Program-made: the position numbers and the translations under genes | Origin: Bryobacterales bacterium | Lineage (GTDB): Bacteria > Acidobacteriota > Terriglobia > Bryobacterales > Bryobacteraceae | Length of the DNA: 64,000 nt | Assembly: GCA_003166865.1 (NCBI GenBank) | Contig: PMUP01000076.1 | Coordinates: 31,651 to 95,650, forward strand | Reading direction: 5' to 3' | Shown here: in pieces, positions 36,420-46,187 of the stretch | Position numbering within the stretch: position 1 is the stretch's first letter | How the letters are laid out: every line of letters starts with the position of its first letter | The notes under the pieces: generated by a model | What the model saw: only the letters and a program-made list of their open reading frames with translations | Databases searched by the model: none | What the model was told of the DNA's origin: nothing

Positions 36420-37732
36420 GCGACCGACGCTGCGCGCAACGGAAATTGCTGGGACGCGAGCGATTCGAGCAACTGTTCGTGAATGCTCTGATCCAGCATG
36501 TAGTATTGCCGGCCGTCTTCTTCCACCACCACCGCGAGCCGCTTGGCGGCTAGCAGCAAACAGAGCTGCTGTTCTCCCGGCGTCAACGCGGCCGCTTCCA
36601 CGCGCGCCATTCCGCGCGGTCCCGGAACCAGTTTGCGAAGGAAATCGCGGGTGAAGATTTGCGGGTCCACTCCTTCCAGCGCCGCTCCGGCCGAGATCCA
36701 GCGATGCTCCGGTGGCCCGAAGAAATATGGACCGGCCGTAAACGCGAGCAGAAAGACCACTACGTCAATGAACGTGGCCAGCATCAGCGCAAATAGGTGC
36801 CGCGAGGTTGGCGCGTTGAAGAGCTCTTCGAGAGCCACCAGCAGATCTTCTTGTCCTGAGACCGTGCGGTCCACAAAGTCGCTGTAAACCGGCATGGGCG
36901 GCTTGGCCAGTTGGCCCGAGTGCAGTGTCTGCTCCATTTCGCTCCAGGGCACGTTCGCATAAACCTGCCGATAGGCTTCCAGTTGCTGCTGAGTGGAATC
37001 GAGCGGCTTGGTGTTTGAAACAAAGCTGGCCAGTTCCGTTTGGGAGCGCTGCATCTCGCCGAGCGATTCCTGGGCCAGCTTCGTATAGCGGTCAAACGCT
37101 GAATATCGCACGCCCGCGCCCGCACCTTCCTTGTAGTTGGCCGCGTAGGTCTGCGCTTCGCGAGCCACCGCGGCACGGATGTTCGCCAGATACGGATCGG
37201 CGTCCTCGGCCCGCGAGATGAGTCCGTGCGTCTTTTCAGCCTCGGTCATTTCCTGAAGCGCGAGTACGTGCTTCTGTTGCTCGCCGATTGCCGCGGTCAG
37301 CAGCCGGCGTGTTTGCCCGGCCGAATCTTCCAGGGCATCGTAGAGCTTGCGCTCGATGCTGGCCGGGCGCTCGCGTGCGCTGAACCACGTATAGAGGCTG
37401 GTGTAGGAAAAGGCAATCGAAACGATGGCGGTAACAATGTAAACGCCGATGAGCAGCGGGCGGCGTCCGTTATGACGAATCGAAGAGTTGACTCCAAGTG
37501 ACGAGCTGAATCCAATCAGCCAGGCCACCAGCACCAGCGCGGTTTGTATTCCCAGCGACGCCAGTACGGAGAACCATACGGAAAGATACAAGCGCATGCC
37601 CGCGAAGGTGGTGTACCAGGAAACCACCGAGAGCAAACAGCTTGCCACGAAGAGCGCTTGGACCATCGGCCGGCTCACGCCCGCCAGTCCGCCACCCAGT
37701 CCATTGGACGGATTCGACGACACAAAAGCCAT
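36416..37732 (-). CDS. Membrane protein of unknown function with a long extracytoplasmic or cytoplasmic helical region
   Basis: 438 residues. Three N-terminal membrane segments (QALFVASCLLSVVSWYTTFAG; YLSVWFSVLASLGIQTALVLVAWLIG; RPLLIGVYIVTAIVSIAFSYTSLYTWF), then about 180 residues rich in helix-forming Glu/Gln/Ala, probably coiled coil (110-280), a fourth segment near 305-325 (HLFALMLATFIDVVVFLLAF) and a small C-terminal part with the phrase LTPGEQQLCLLLAAKRLAVVVEEDG. I do not recognise the family. AAGGAG before ATG 37732. Topology suggests a sensor or scaffold. Confidence 0.7.
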   Translation of the reverse strand: MAFVSSNPSNGLGGGLAGVSRPMVQALFVASCLLSVVSWYTTFAGMRLYLSVWFSVLASLGIQTALVLVAWLIGFSSSLGVNSSIRHNGRRPLLIGVYIVTAIVSIAFSYTSLYTWFSARERPASIERKLYDALEDSAGQTRRLLTAAIGEQQKHVLALQEMTEAEKTHGLISRAEDADPYLANIRAAVAREAQTYAANYKEGAGAGVRYSAFDRYTKLAQESLGEMQRSQTELASFVSNTKPLDSTQQQLEAYRQVYANVPWSEMEQTLHSGQLAKPPMPVYSDFVDRTVSGQEDLLVALEELFNAPTSRHLFALMLATFIDVVVFLLAFTAGPYFFGPPEHRWISAGAALEGVDPQIFTRDFLRKLVPGPRGMARVEAAALTPGEQQLCLLLAAKRLAVVVEEDGRQYYMLDQSIHEQLLESLASQQFPLRAASVA

Positions 37733-37800
37733 TGCGCAGTACTCCTTGAGAACAGGTACGCGCGCTTCGCGTGCGCGGTTCCAAATTGTTAGATCGCAAA

Positions 37801-40212
37801 TTATTCCGATCGCAAGGCGGCCATCGGATCGCGTCGCGCCGCGCGCCGGGCCGGGATGTAACTGGCCACCAGCGCGAGCGATCCCAACACCATCACGCCC
37901 GCGAGCAATGACAACGCATCGCGCGGGCTCGCGCCGTAGATCAAGCTTGCAAGAATGGGAGAGAGAGCGAAGTAAAAGATCAAGCCGAGGACCAATCCCG
38001 CGGAGGTCAACCGTAAGGCTTGTCCGAGAATCCAGCGAATGATATCGCGCGGCGTGGCGCCGAGGGCCATACGGACCCCAATCTCTTGTGCTTTTTGCGA
38101 CGCCGAATAAGAGACTACGCCATACACGCCCACGGCCGCAAGCAACACCGCGATCGCGGCGAAGGCCGCGGCCAGAAGCGAATTGAACCGCGGCTTGTCG
38201 TTCAAGGCCGCAATACGATCCTCCATGCTCCGAAGCTCGGCCATGGATTGCCGGTTCAAGCCCGGTTCGCGAAGGGCCGCGCGCACCGAAGGAGCAACGC
38301 TGTCCGGATCGCGCGTGGTCCGCAGCATCACATAGATGTTTGGCCAGGTGGTTTGCTCGTAGGGCAAATAAATCTCGAGCGACTCCTCCGCGCCGCGCGT
38401 CAAGTAATGGATGTCGCCGGCCACGCCCGCGATTTCCCGCGCTTCGATCGCGGCTTTTCCGAGACTGGCGACCATGATTTTGCGGCCGATTGGATTCTGC
38501 CCCGGGAAAAAGCGACGCGCCAGCGAACTGCTCACGATAGCAACTAAGGGCGCACCATCCCGATCGTGGTCGTCAAAGGTGCGGCCCTGTAGAAGAGGGA
38601 TTCCGAGCGTGCGGAAATAGGAACCATTTATCAGGTCGCAAGCAGCCGCCGGGAGCTCGGACGGCGGCGCCACCGAACCGGGCAAACTGAAGTGCTGGCC
38701 AGTGAGTATAAACCCGTCGATGGGAAGATTCGTGCTCGCGCCCGCTCCCATGACTCCCGGCAGCTCGGCCAGGCGCTCCATCAACGCGCGATAGTACGTA
38801 GCCATCGAGGGAGCATCCGGAAAATCGGAGCGCGCAAGAGACACACGGAAACTGAGCACGTGGTCCGGAACGAATCCCCGGTTTTCCTTCTGAAGCCACA
38901 GCAGGCTGCGCGCCATCAATAATGCGCCGGCCAGGAGCACGAAAGACAGCGCGGTTTCGGAAATCACCAGTGCGCGGCGCGAGCCATTTCCACGGCGCGT
39001 GCTGATGGAACTCCGGCCCGATTCCCGAACAGCTTGATTCAAATCTCCGCCGAGCAATTGGCGTGCGGGAAGCAGCCCAAACAGAATGCCCGTGAGCAAG
39101 GTGACTGCACACGTGAACGCCAGAACGCTGCCGTTGAGGCCGGCGGCGTTCTCGAGACCCGGCAGACGCACTCCTTTCAGAGCGATCAGCAGACGCACCC
39201 CGGAATAGGCGATGGCAACACCGCCGATGCTCCCCGCCAGCGCCAGCAGCATTGTTTCAGCCAGCAACTGGCGAATCAGCCGGGCGTGGCTGGCGCCGAG
39301 CGCCGCGCGAATAGCGATTTCCTTGCGACGAACGGCTCGCGCCAGCAGCAGATTCGCGACATTGACGCAGGCGATCAGCAGCACCATCCCCACCGCGGCG
39401 AGTAGCACGGCGATTGTTAATCGTAGCCTGCCGACGCCGTAGTCCTGGAGCCGTATCACCATGGCGGACCACCCCCGGTCGATGTCGGGGAATTCCGATT
39501 CCAGGCGCCTGGCCACCATCTGCATCTCGTGATCCGCCTCTTGAATTGTCACCCCCGGCTTCAGGCGCCCGATGACGCCCATGGTGTTCGAACGCATAGC
39601 GGAATTGCGATCGAAATACAGCGGCGTCCAGACATCGATCCCCTTCAGCGCGAGCGATTCGTCGAAATTTGGGGGAGCCACGCCGATCACCGTGTACGAC
39701 TCTCCGTTCATGTGGATGGCGGTTCCCAGCGCGCCAGCGTCTCCCGCGAATTCGCTCCGCCACAGGCCGTAGCTCAAAACGGCAACGTGATGTTGGTCGG
39801 AGGACTCCTCGCCTGGAAGAAATTCGCGTCCGAGGGCCGGTTGCAGACCCAGAACCGAAAAAAATCCCCGCGACACCTCCGCGCCAAGCAGTTGATGCGC
39901 TTCCCCGCGGCCGCGATAGCTGAAAAACAGGTAGTGCACTCCGAGCAACCGCTCGAACGATTTGGTTTGCTTGCACCATTCCAGGTAGTTGATTGGGGCA
40001 ACCGCAGCCTCATTAGTGCCGCTGGGAGGCTTCTGCCATACCAGGACCAGACCGCTCGAGTCGCGATATGGCAAAGGATGCAGCACCACCGCGTCGAACA
40101 CGCTGAACATCGCGGTGTTGGCGCCGATGCCGAGCGCCAGCGTCACAATCGCCGATGCGCAAAAGGCCGGCTGCCTCGCGAGCGAACGAAGAGCGTATCG
40201 AAGTTCGTGCAC
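37801..40212 (-). CDS. ADOP-type ABC transporter permease (MacB/FtsX family)
   Basis: 803 residues. Starts HELRYALRSLARQPAFCASAIVTLALGIGANTAMFSVFDAVVLHPLPY, the hallmark of acidobacterial duplicated orphan permeases (ADOP). Two MacB-periplasmic/FtsX halves: one set of membrane helices around 265-430 and a second at the C-terminus (AALAVGVYGVVSYSAS, ALSPILASLIYG, SLLAGVMVLGSLALVASYIPARRAARRDPMAALRSE). Such permeases lack an adjacent ATPase gene, and none is seen here. GTG start at 40212, no ribosome-binding site, TAGCAT nine bases upstream. Confidence 0.92.
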   Translation of the reverse strand: MHELRYALRSLARQPAFCASAIVTLALGIGANTAMFSVFDAVVLHPLPYRDSSGLVLVWQKPPSGTNEAAVAPINYLEWCKQTKSFERLLGVHYLFFSYRGRGEAHQLLGAEVSRGFFSVLGLQPALGREFLPGEESSDQHHVAVLSYGLWRSEFAGDAGALGTAIHMNGESYTVIGVAPPNFDESLALKGIDVWTPLYFDRNSAMRSNTMGVIGRLKPGVTIQEADHEMQMVARRLESEFPDIDRGWSAMVIRLQDYGVGRLRLTIAVLLAAVGMVLLIACVNVANLLLARAVRRKEIAIRAALGASHARLIRQLLAETMLLALAGSIGGVAIAYSGVRLLIALKGVRLPGLENAAGLNGSVLAFTCAVTLLTGILFGLLPARQLLGGDLNQAVRESGRSSISTRRGNGSRRALVISETALSFVLLAGALLMARSLLWLQKENRGFVPDHVLSFRVSLARSDFPDAPSMATYYRALMERLAELPGVMGAGASTNLPIDGFILTGQHFSLPGSVAPPSELPAAACDLINGSYFRTLGIPLLQGRTFDDHDRDGAPLVAIVSSSLARRFFPGQNPIGRKIMVASLGKAAIEAREIAGVAGDIHYLTRGAEESLEIYLPYEQTTWPNIYVMLRTTRDPDSVAPSVRAALREPGLNRQSMAELRSMEDRIAALNDKPRFNSLLAAAFAAIAVLLAAVGVYGVVSYSASQKAQEIGVRMALGATPRDIIRWILGQALRLTSAGLVLGLIFYFALSPILASLIYGASPRDALSLLAGVMVLGSLALVASYIPARRAARRDPMAALRSE

Positions 40213-40251
40213 TTATGAGAAATGCTAGCGCATTTCCCGGCGAATCGGGGT

Positions 40252-42351
40252 TTATTCCTCTTCCTCTTCTTCGCCAGTCTTAGCGGCTTTAGCGGCGGCA
40301 ATCACTTTGTCGGCCTGTAACTGCGGCACATAATCGTAGTGATCGAACTCCATTTGATAGGAAGCCCGGCCCTGCGTCATCGAAATGAGGTCGTTCTGAT
40401 ACGTGAGCATTTCCGACATCGGGGCCTGCGCGCGAATAATCTGGGTGGTGCCCTTGATGTCCATGCCCTGAATACGGCCGCGGCGGCTGTTGAGATCCCC
40501 CATCAGGTCGCCCGCGTATTCCACTGGAGCTTGTATCTCCACATTCATGACCGGCTCCAGGAGGGCTGGCTTAGCCTGCTGCATCCCGGCTTTGAATGCT
40601 TTGCGGGCCGCGAGTTTAAAGGCCATTTCCGAAGAATCGACATCATGATATGAACCGTCATAGACCGTCACCTTGAAATCGACCACCGGATATCCAGCCA
40701 GGAAGCCGTTCGCGGCCGCTTCGACAATCCCTTTTTCCACGGCGGGAATGAAATTGCGCGGGATAGCCCCGCCGAAAACCTCGTTGGCGAACTCGAATTT
40801 CGCGCCGCGCGCCAGAGGCTCTATGCGAATCCAGCAATCGCCGAACTGGCCGTGCCCGCCGGTTTGTTTCTTGTGGCGCCCTTGCACCTCGGATTTGCCT
40901 CGAACGGTTTCGCGATAGGGGATTTTCGGCGCGTGCAGCTCCACATCCACGCCGTAGCGTTTCTTCAGACGGCTCACGATTACTTCGACGTGCTGCTGTC
41001 CGCTGCCCGCCAGCAGGAACTCCTTGGTCTGTGGATCGCGATAGAAGCGCAGGGACTGGTCCTCCTCCAGGATGCGCTGCACGGCATTACCCAGCCGATC
41101 TTCATCCTGACGGCTCTTGGCCGAAATCGCGAAGGCGATGGACGGCTCGGGCAAGTGCACGGGGTAGTAGCTGATGAGCGACGGTTTGTCGCACAGCGTA
41201 TCGCCAGTGACGGTCTCTTTGAGTTTAGCCACCGCGCCGATGTCGCCGGCCCTGATATCGGTAACCGGCTGGAGGGTCTTTCCTTCGAGGCAGCCCACGT
41301 GCGCCAGGCGCTCAGTAGCCCCGCTTCGAGCGTTCACCAGATTGGCGTCGTTCTTGATGACGCCCGAGATCACTTTGAAATACGTGACGCGGCCGGCGAA
41401 AGGATCAGCGATGGTCTTAAAGACGAATGCAGAGACCGGCTCGGAGTCCTTGATGGACCGCTGCACTTCGGCGCCGCCATTGACCTTGCCGGGGATGGGC
41501 TCGTGTTCAGTCGGCGCGGGGAAGTTTTCAACCACGAAGTTCATCAGCAGATCGGACCCCACGTTGTGCAGCGCCGAGCCGCACAGCACCGGATAGATGC
41601 GGCGTTCGCGGATCGTCTGGCGGAGGCCATCCATGATATGCTCCACCGGCAGCGTCCCCTTGTCGAAGAACTCCTCCATCAGCGCGTCATTGCCCTCCGC
41701 CACCATCTCGACCAGCGCTTCGTGAGCCTTCTGCGCAGCCTCGGCCAGATCCTCGGGAATTGGACTTTCCTTGCCCTTTCCGTCGCCATCCATGGTGAAC
41801 GTGTAGGCCTTCATGCGAATCACATCGACGACGCCTTTGAATTCCTTCTCCGCGCCAATGGGAAGCTGCACGGGAATAGCGAGGCGGCCGAAGACCTGTT
41901 GCACGCTCGCCAGCGCGCGGTCAAAGGAAGAACGCTCGCGGTCTAGCTTGTTAATGAAGATGGCGCGGGGCAGATTGAATTCGTCGGCGAAGCTCCAGAC
42001 CTTTTCGGTTTGGACCTCCACCCCGGCCACGCCATCCACCACCACCAGCGCGGCGTCCGCGGCAACTAGAGCGGCTTTCGTGTCGTTGAGAAAAATATTG
42101 AAGCCAGGCGTGTCAATGAGATTGATTTTCTTCTTGGCCCATTCGGCGAAGGCGAGGCCAGTGGAGATGCTCAGCTTGCGCTGGATCTCCTCATCGTCGA
42201 AATCGGTGACGGCGTTGCCTTCATCCACGCGCGTCAGGCGATTGGTGGCCCCGGCGGTGTACAAAAATCCGGACGCCAGGCTGGTCTTGCCGCTGTGTCC
42301 GTGACCGATAAGGGCGATGTTTCTGATGTCGGAACCTTCGTATACTTTCAC
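40252..42351 (-). CDS. Elongation factor G paralogue (EF-G2-like translational GTPase)
   Basis: 699 residues. GTPase P-loop GHGHSGKT (16-23) replaces the AHIDAGKT of housekeeping EF-G; switch and base-recognition motifs DTPGF and NKLD follow. EF-G domains II-V are present (HKKQTGGHGQFGDC, GGAIPRNFIPAVEKGI, GFLAGYPVVDFKVTVYDGSYHDVDSSEMAFKLAARKAF). The C-terminus ends in six or more Glu. The altered P-loop marks the EF-G2-like subfamily found beside a normal EF-G in many bacteria; its role (translocation without ribosome-dependent GTPase, or rescue) is not settled. Stand-alone gene, GTG start. Confidence 0.9.
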   Translation of the reverse strand: MKVYEGSDIRNIALIGHGHSGKTSLASGFLYTAGATNRLTRVDEGNAVTDFDDEEIQRKLSISTGLAFAEWAKKKINLIDTPGFNIFLNDTKAALVAADAALVVVDGVAGVEVQTEKVWSFADEFNLPRAIFINKLDRERSSFDRALASVQQVFGRLAIPVQLPIGAEKEFKGVVDVIRMKAYTFTMDGDGKGKESPIPEDLAEAAQKAHEALVEMVAEGNDALMEEFFDKGTLPVEHIMDGLRQTIRERRIYPVLCGSALHNVGSDLLMNFVVENFPAPTEHEPIPGKVNGGAEVQRSIKDSEPVSAFVFKTIADPFAGRVTYFKVISGVIKNDANLVNARSGATERLAHVGCLEGKTLQPVTDIRAGDIGAVAKLKETVTGDTLCDKPSLISYYPVHLPEPSIAFAISAKSRQDEDRLGNAVQRILEEDQSLRFYRDPQTKEFLLAGSGQQHVEVIVSRLKKRYGVDVELHAPKIPYRETVRGKSEVQGRHKKQTGGHGQFGDCWIRIEPLARGAKFEFANEVFGGAIPRNFIPAVEKGIVEAAANGFLAGYPVVDFKVTVYDGSYHDVDSSEMAFKLAARKAFKAGMQQAKPALLEPVMNVEIQAPVEYAGDLMGDLNSRRGRIQGMDIKGTTQIIRAQAPMSEMLTYQNDLISMTQGRASYQMEFDHYDYVPQLQADKVIAAAKAAKTGEEEEEE

Positions 42352-42429
42352 TAGGTTTCACTCCACTTGAAATATCAAGACGCATCCTATCACATTAAGA
42401 ATCGGTTAATTTGCTAACCTCTAGCTGCC

Positions 42430-43254
42430 ATGCCTAGCATTGATTTTTCCCCGCGCCGCGCGGCATTCCGCAAGCTTCACGAGAGCGGCTGTTTCGTGAT
42501 TCCCAATCCTTGGGACATTGGAACCGCGTGCTATCTGCGGCATCTTGGTTTCCAGGCCCTTGCCACCACCAGCGCAGGCTTCTCGTTTTCGAAGGGAATG
42601 CCCGACGCCGACTGGGCCGTGCCCCTCGATCTGGCGCTGAAACATATTGCGGAGATCGTGTCGGCAACCGATTTACCCGTGAATGCCGACTTCGAGTCCG
42701 GTTACTCGCATGATCCGCGGGGCGTCGCGGCGAACGTGCGGCTGTGCGTTGAGACCGGCGTAGCTGGGTTGTCGATTGAAGACACCACCGGCGATCGCGA
42801 AAAGCCGCTGTACGATTTACCTCTAGCCGTGGAGCGAATCCAGGCCGCGCGAACGGCTATCGGCGACGTCTTGCTCACTGCCCGTGCTGAATGTTTTCTT
42901 GTCGGGCATTCCGAGCCGTTGCGAGAATCGATTCGGCGCTTGCAGGCTTACGCCGAAGCCGGGGCCGACGTGCTCTATGCGCCGGGCGTGCGGGAGCGTG
43001 CCGACATCCGGGCGATTGTCGCGGCCGTCCATCCGAAACCAGTGAATGTATTGGCGCCTGCGGGCCTGAAGGTGAGCGATCTCGCGGAGCTCGGGGTCCG
43101 GCGGGTGAGCGTAGGCTCGTCGCTGGCGCGCGCCGCGTGGACGGGCTTCATTCGAGCCGCCAAGCTGATCGCCGAAGACGGCAGTTTCGCCGGATTCGAC
43201 GGCGCTGTGCCGTATGCGGAGCTGAACGAATTCTTTCGAGACGTTGCGAAATAA
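42430..43254 (+). CDS. Isocitrate lyase/PEP mutase family enzyme
   Basis: 274 residues, TIM-barrel family that breaks or forms C-C or P-C bonds on oxaloacetate-like acids. IPNPWDIGTACYLRHLGFQALATTSAGFSFSKGMPD holds the N-terminal active-site part, NADFESGYSHDP and AGLSIEDTTGDR the Mg-binding acids. The usual catalytic KKC loop of isocitrate lyase is not visible; the loop reads CFLVGHSEPLRESI, so the reaction may be that of a carboxyvinyl-carboxyphosphonate-like or 2-methylisocitrate-like enzyme. Convergent with the TRAP permease gene; a hairpin lies between them. Confidence 0.85.
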   Translation: MPSIDFSPRRAAFRKLHESGCFVIPNPWDIGTACYLRHLGFQALATTSAGFSFSKGMPDADWAVPLDLALKHIAEIVSATDLPVNADFESGYSHDPRGVAANVRLCVETGVAGLSIEDTTGDREKPLYDLPLAVERIQAARTAIGDVLLTARAECFLVGHSEPLRESIRRLQAYAEAGADVLYAPGVRERADIRAIVAAVHPKPVNVLAPAGLKVSDLAELGVRRVSVGSSLARAAWTGFIRAAKLIAEDGSFAGFDGAVPYAELNEFFRDVAK

Positions 43255-43262
43255 CTTGTGGC

Positions 43263-43280
43263 GCACACACTCGTGTGTGC
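43263..43280. repeat. Hairpin between convergent genes (terminator-like or REP-like)
   Basis: GCACACA (43263-43269), loop CTCG, and TGTGTGC (43274-43280). No T-run follows on either strand, so it may be a REP-like element rather than an intrinsic terminator. It stands eight bases after the stop of the PEP-mutase-family gene. Confidence 0.45.
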
Positions 43281-43297
43281 CGCGTGAACGCCTTGGA

Positions 43298-45121
43298 CTA
43301 CTTTCCCAGCCAGTGCAGCGGCCCCGTCGTTAGCCATGGCACGTAGGTGATCAGCAGAACGGTCCCGGCGAGGATCAAAAGAAACGGCAGCGTGGCCCAG
43401 ATGATCGTCCCCATCGGCTTCTTGAAACGATACGCCGACAAAAACAGGTTGATGCCCACGGGCGGATGCAGGTAGCCGAGCTCCAGGTTCGCGATGAAGA
43501 TCACGCCCATCTGCACCGGATCGATGTGATACGCCGCGGCGAGCGGCTTCAGCAGCGGCACTACCACTAAGATCGCCGCGAAAATATCCATCAGCGCGCC
43601 CACCACCAGCAGCGCCGCATTGAGCAGCAGCAAGAAAAGATACTTCGATTGCACGTGCGTCTGCACCCAGTCGATCAGGCGCGACGGCACTTCCGCATCC
43701 ACCAGGTAATTGGTGAACCCGAGCGCGACGCCCAGGATCAGCAGGATGCCGCCCACGATGGTGGCGCATTCGACGAAAACTTGGCGAAGGTCGCGCAGCT
43801 TGAGATCGCGGTATACGAACACCTCCACGAAGAACGCGCAAAAAGCGGTGAGGGCCGCGGCCTCCGTCAACGTGCCAAATCCTCCGAACAAACCCACGAT
43901 CATGATCACCGGCAGCGCGAGTTCCCATTTGGCGCTCCAAACGGCGGCGCTGGCTTCGCGCCACGAAAACGGCTCGCGCACGGCGTCGCTCTTGATGCCC
44001 ATGCGAATCCCCACGAAGGCGATCGAGGAGATCATCAGCAGCTCGGGCAGCGTCGCGCCGATGAAAAGCCGGTCGAGGGGTGTCTGCGAATACACGCAGT
44101 AAAGAATCGCGGGAATGCTGGTGGGAAATAGCAGGCCGAGCGAACCGGAAGCCGTGAGCAGCCCGATGGAGAAGTTCTCGGGATAGCGCGTCTTGATGAG
44201 CATGGGAACCAGCAAGCCGCCCAGCGAAAGGATGGTGAGACCGGAGCCGGCAAAAGTGAAGACCGTGCAGATGGCGACGGTCGCGATGGCGAGCCCGCCT
44301 GGAATCCAGCTAAAAATCGCAGTGAACACCCGCAGCAGGCGTTTCGTCGCGCCGCCTTGCACCATAAAATAGCCGGCCAGCGTGAACAGCGGAATGGATG
44401 GTAGCAAGGGAGACGCCACCAGCCGGTACATCTCTACGGGCACCGACGCCACAGGTGTGCTGCTGTTCCAAAAGAGCAAAAGCGCGAGGCCGCCGAAGAC
44501 CGCGAAGATCGGAAGGCCAAGCACGGTAGCGAGCGTGAGCAGTGCGAAAGAAAGTGGAAGTACGCCGAGCGTGCCGATGGGAATCACGTACCCGAACAGC
44601 GCGGGGATGAAGAGGCCCAGCGCAGCGATGGCGCGGCCTTTCCAGTTGGCGCTGGCGTTCCAAACGGCGCGGATTGCGATGACGGCGAAACCCACCAACA
44701 TAATGGCGAGTGCGGTCCACTTGGGAAGGCCGGGAAGGAGATAGCTGCCGGATTCGCGTTCGGTTCGAACGAACACCCAGCTCGCATAGGCCAGGCACGT
44801 AGAGACCGCGGCCAGCGCGGCGCCCCAGAAGACTTTCGCGGGTGCGATCCAGGATTCTGGAAGGAAGCCGCTGGAGGAGAGTCCCAGCAGGCGGCCGGAT
44901 CGCGAGGCCAGCATGCCGCCCAGCATCCCGATCCACAGCGTGAGCTGTTGCACGACCACGGCCGAGCCTGGAATCCCCGGCCAGCGGAATTGCCGCGAGA
45001 CCATTTCGATGACGGGCAGCACCGTCATCAACGACAGCGCCAGAATTGAAAACGAATCTTCGAAGATTTGAAATGGCGTGGCGCGCCCGGAATTCTCGGG
45101 CGGAGGTGTGGTTGCGCTCAC
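43298..45121 (-). CDS. TRAP transporter permease, fused small and large subunit (DctQM)
   Basis: 607 residues, about 16-17 membrane segments. The first 190 residues correspond to the DctQ-like four-helix subunit (VLPVIEMVSRQFRWPGIPGSAVVVQQLTLWIGMLGGMLASRSGRLLGLS), the rest to the DctM subunit of the DctM/ion-transporter superfamily (PLFTLAGYFMVQGG, SGSLGLLFPTSIPAILY, ELGYLHPPVGINLFLSAYRF). Secondary sodium-coupled uptake of an organic acid delivered by DctP. GTG start at 45121, chosen among tandem repeat copies that contain other GTG codons. Confidence 0.88.
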   Translation of the reverse strand: MSATTPPPENSGRATPFQIFEDSFSILALSLMTVLPVIEMVSRQFRWPGIPGSAVVVQQLTLWIGMLGGMLASRSGRLLGLSSSGFLPESWIAPAKVFWGAALAAVSTCLAYASWVFVRTERESGSYLLPGLPKWTALAIMLVGFAVIAIRAVWNASANWKGRAIAALGLFIPALFGYVIPIGTLGVLPLSFALLTLATVLGLPIFAVFGGLALLLFWNSSTPVASVPVEMYRLVASPLLPSIPLFTLAGYFMVQGGATKRLLRVFTAIFSWIPGGLAIATVAICTVFTFAGSGLTILSLGGLLVPMLIKTRYPENFSIGLLTASGSLGLLFPTSIPAILYCVYSQTPLDRLFIGATLPELLMISSIAFVGIRMGIKSDAVREPFSWREASAAVWSAKWELALPVIMIVGLFGGFGTLTEAAALTAFCAFFVEVFVYRDLKLRDLRQVFVECATIVGGILLILGVALGFTNYLVDAEVPSRLIDWVQTHVQSKYLFLLLLNAALLVVGALMDIFAAILVVVPLLKPLAAAYHIDPVQMGVIFIANLELGYLHPPVGINLFLSAYRFKKPMGTIIWATLPFLLILAGTVLLITYVPWLTTGPLHWLGK

Positions 45122-45165
45122 TTGGTTGCGCTCACTGGATGGCCGCGCTCACTGTGTGGCCGCGC
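45107..45165. repeat. Minisatellite-like tandem copies across the dctP/dctQM junction
   Basis: Four imperfect copies of a 14-17 base unit containing GAGCGC and either GGCCA or AACCA (minus-strand reading) cover the dctP stop codon, the spacer and the first codons of dctQM. The second and third copies contain a GTG in other frames. Copy-number slippage would change the distance to or the frame at the dctQM start. Confidence 0.55.
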
Positions 45166-46165
45166 CCGCCGGGTGGTGCGTCTTGCGATAGTCGTCGCGC
45201 AGCCGCTTCACTTCATCAAACAGATCGGCCGGCACCACTGGACCTCGCAGCTTTGGCCAGATCCCTTCAGACAGCTGCCGCCACTCGGCCACCGCCTGGG
45301 CATCGGCGTGAACGACGTTGAGTCCGAACTGCTGCATCAATGGAATGGAGCTTGCCTCCGACTTGCGGATCTCGTCGCGCAGCGCGACGCCGGCGATACG
45401 CGCCGACTGCATCATTTCCTTTTGCACGGGCGCCGGAATCGTATCCCACACGTCCTTGGTAATGATGGTGGCACCCACCAGCTGCGCGAATTGAACGTCC
45501 AGCATGTTCTTCGCGCCGCCGAACCATTGGTTGCTCAACGCCACCAGCGGAGGCGCCTGAAAGGCTTCTATAAGGCCGGTCTGCAGGCCCGTGAGAATAT
45601 CGGTCGAGGCCAGCGAAACGGGGAGAAAGCCGTTGATCTTGTAGAGCTCGAACGTGGAGTTGTCGCCTTGCAAAACGCACAGCTTCATGCGGCGAATCTC
45701 CGCCGGCCGCGAGGCGGGCTGTTTGGTAAAGAAGTGGACCCAGCCGGCATCGCCCCAATTCAAAACGATGAACCCGCGCTGCGCGAGCCCTTTCTCCAAG
45801 CGGTCCGCTATGTGGTCGCGCACGTAGTCCAGCTCTTCGTAGGAAGCGAGCATCATGGGAACCTGCAGCGCCGCGACATCCGGGTCGATCCCGCTGAGAC
45901 CGGCGCCCGAGAGCGCCACCGCCTGCAGCTTTTTGATGCGCAGCTTCTGGACCATCTCGGGCTCGTCGCCCTGCTCGCCGCCGGGATAAATCTTCAGTTC
46001 GATTTTTCCACCGGAGGCTTTCTTCCACTCTTCGCCCATATTGAGCAGGATTTCGTGCCAGCGGGAACCCTTCGGGACCAGCGTGCCAAGACGGATGGTG
46101 GTTTGCGCGGGAAGGGATACCGAGAGCAGAACGCCGAGCAGGACAACGCGGACCATCAGAAGCAT
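45149..46165 (-). CDS. dctP: TRAP transporter substrate-binding protein DctP
   Basis: 338 residues. Signal peptide (MLLMVRVVLLGVLLSVSLPAQ) and a DctP-type binding protein: TIRLGTLVPKGSRWHEILLNMGEEWKKASGGKIELKIYPGGEQGDEPEMVQKLRIKKLQAVALSGAGL, with the family signature around RRMKLCVLQG and the loop LSNQWFGGAKNM. The substrate is an organic acid but not identifiable. The start may also be at 46156; neither has a ribosome-binding site. Followed on the same strand by its permease gene. Confidence 0.9.
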   Translation of the reverse strand: MLLMVRVVLLGVLLSVSLPAQTTIRLGTLVPKGSRWHEILLNMGEEWKKASGGKIELKIYPGGEQGDEPEMVQKLRIKKLQAVALSGAGLSGIDPDVAALQVPMMLASYEELDYVRDHIADRLEKGLAQRGFIVLNWGDAGWVHFFTKQPASRPAEIRRMKLCVLQGDNSTFELYKINGFLPVSLASTDILTGLQTGLIEAFQAPPLVALSNQWFGGAKNMLDVQFAQLVGATIITKDVWDTIPAPVQKEMMQSARIAGVALRDEIRKSEASSIPLMQQFGLNVVHADAQAVAEWRQLSEGIWPKLRGPVVPADLFDEVKRLRDDYRKTHHPAGAATQ

Positions 46166-46187
46166 GGTAGCGCAATCGCTTGAAAGC

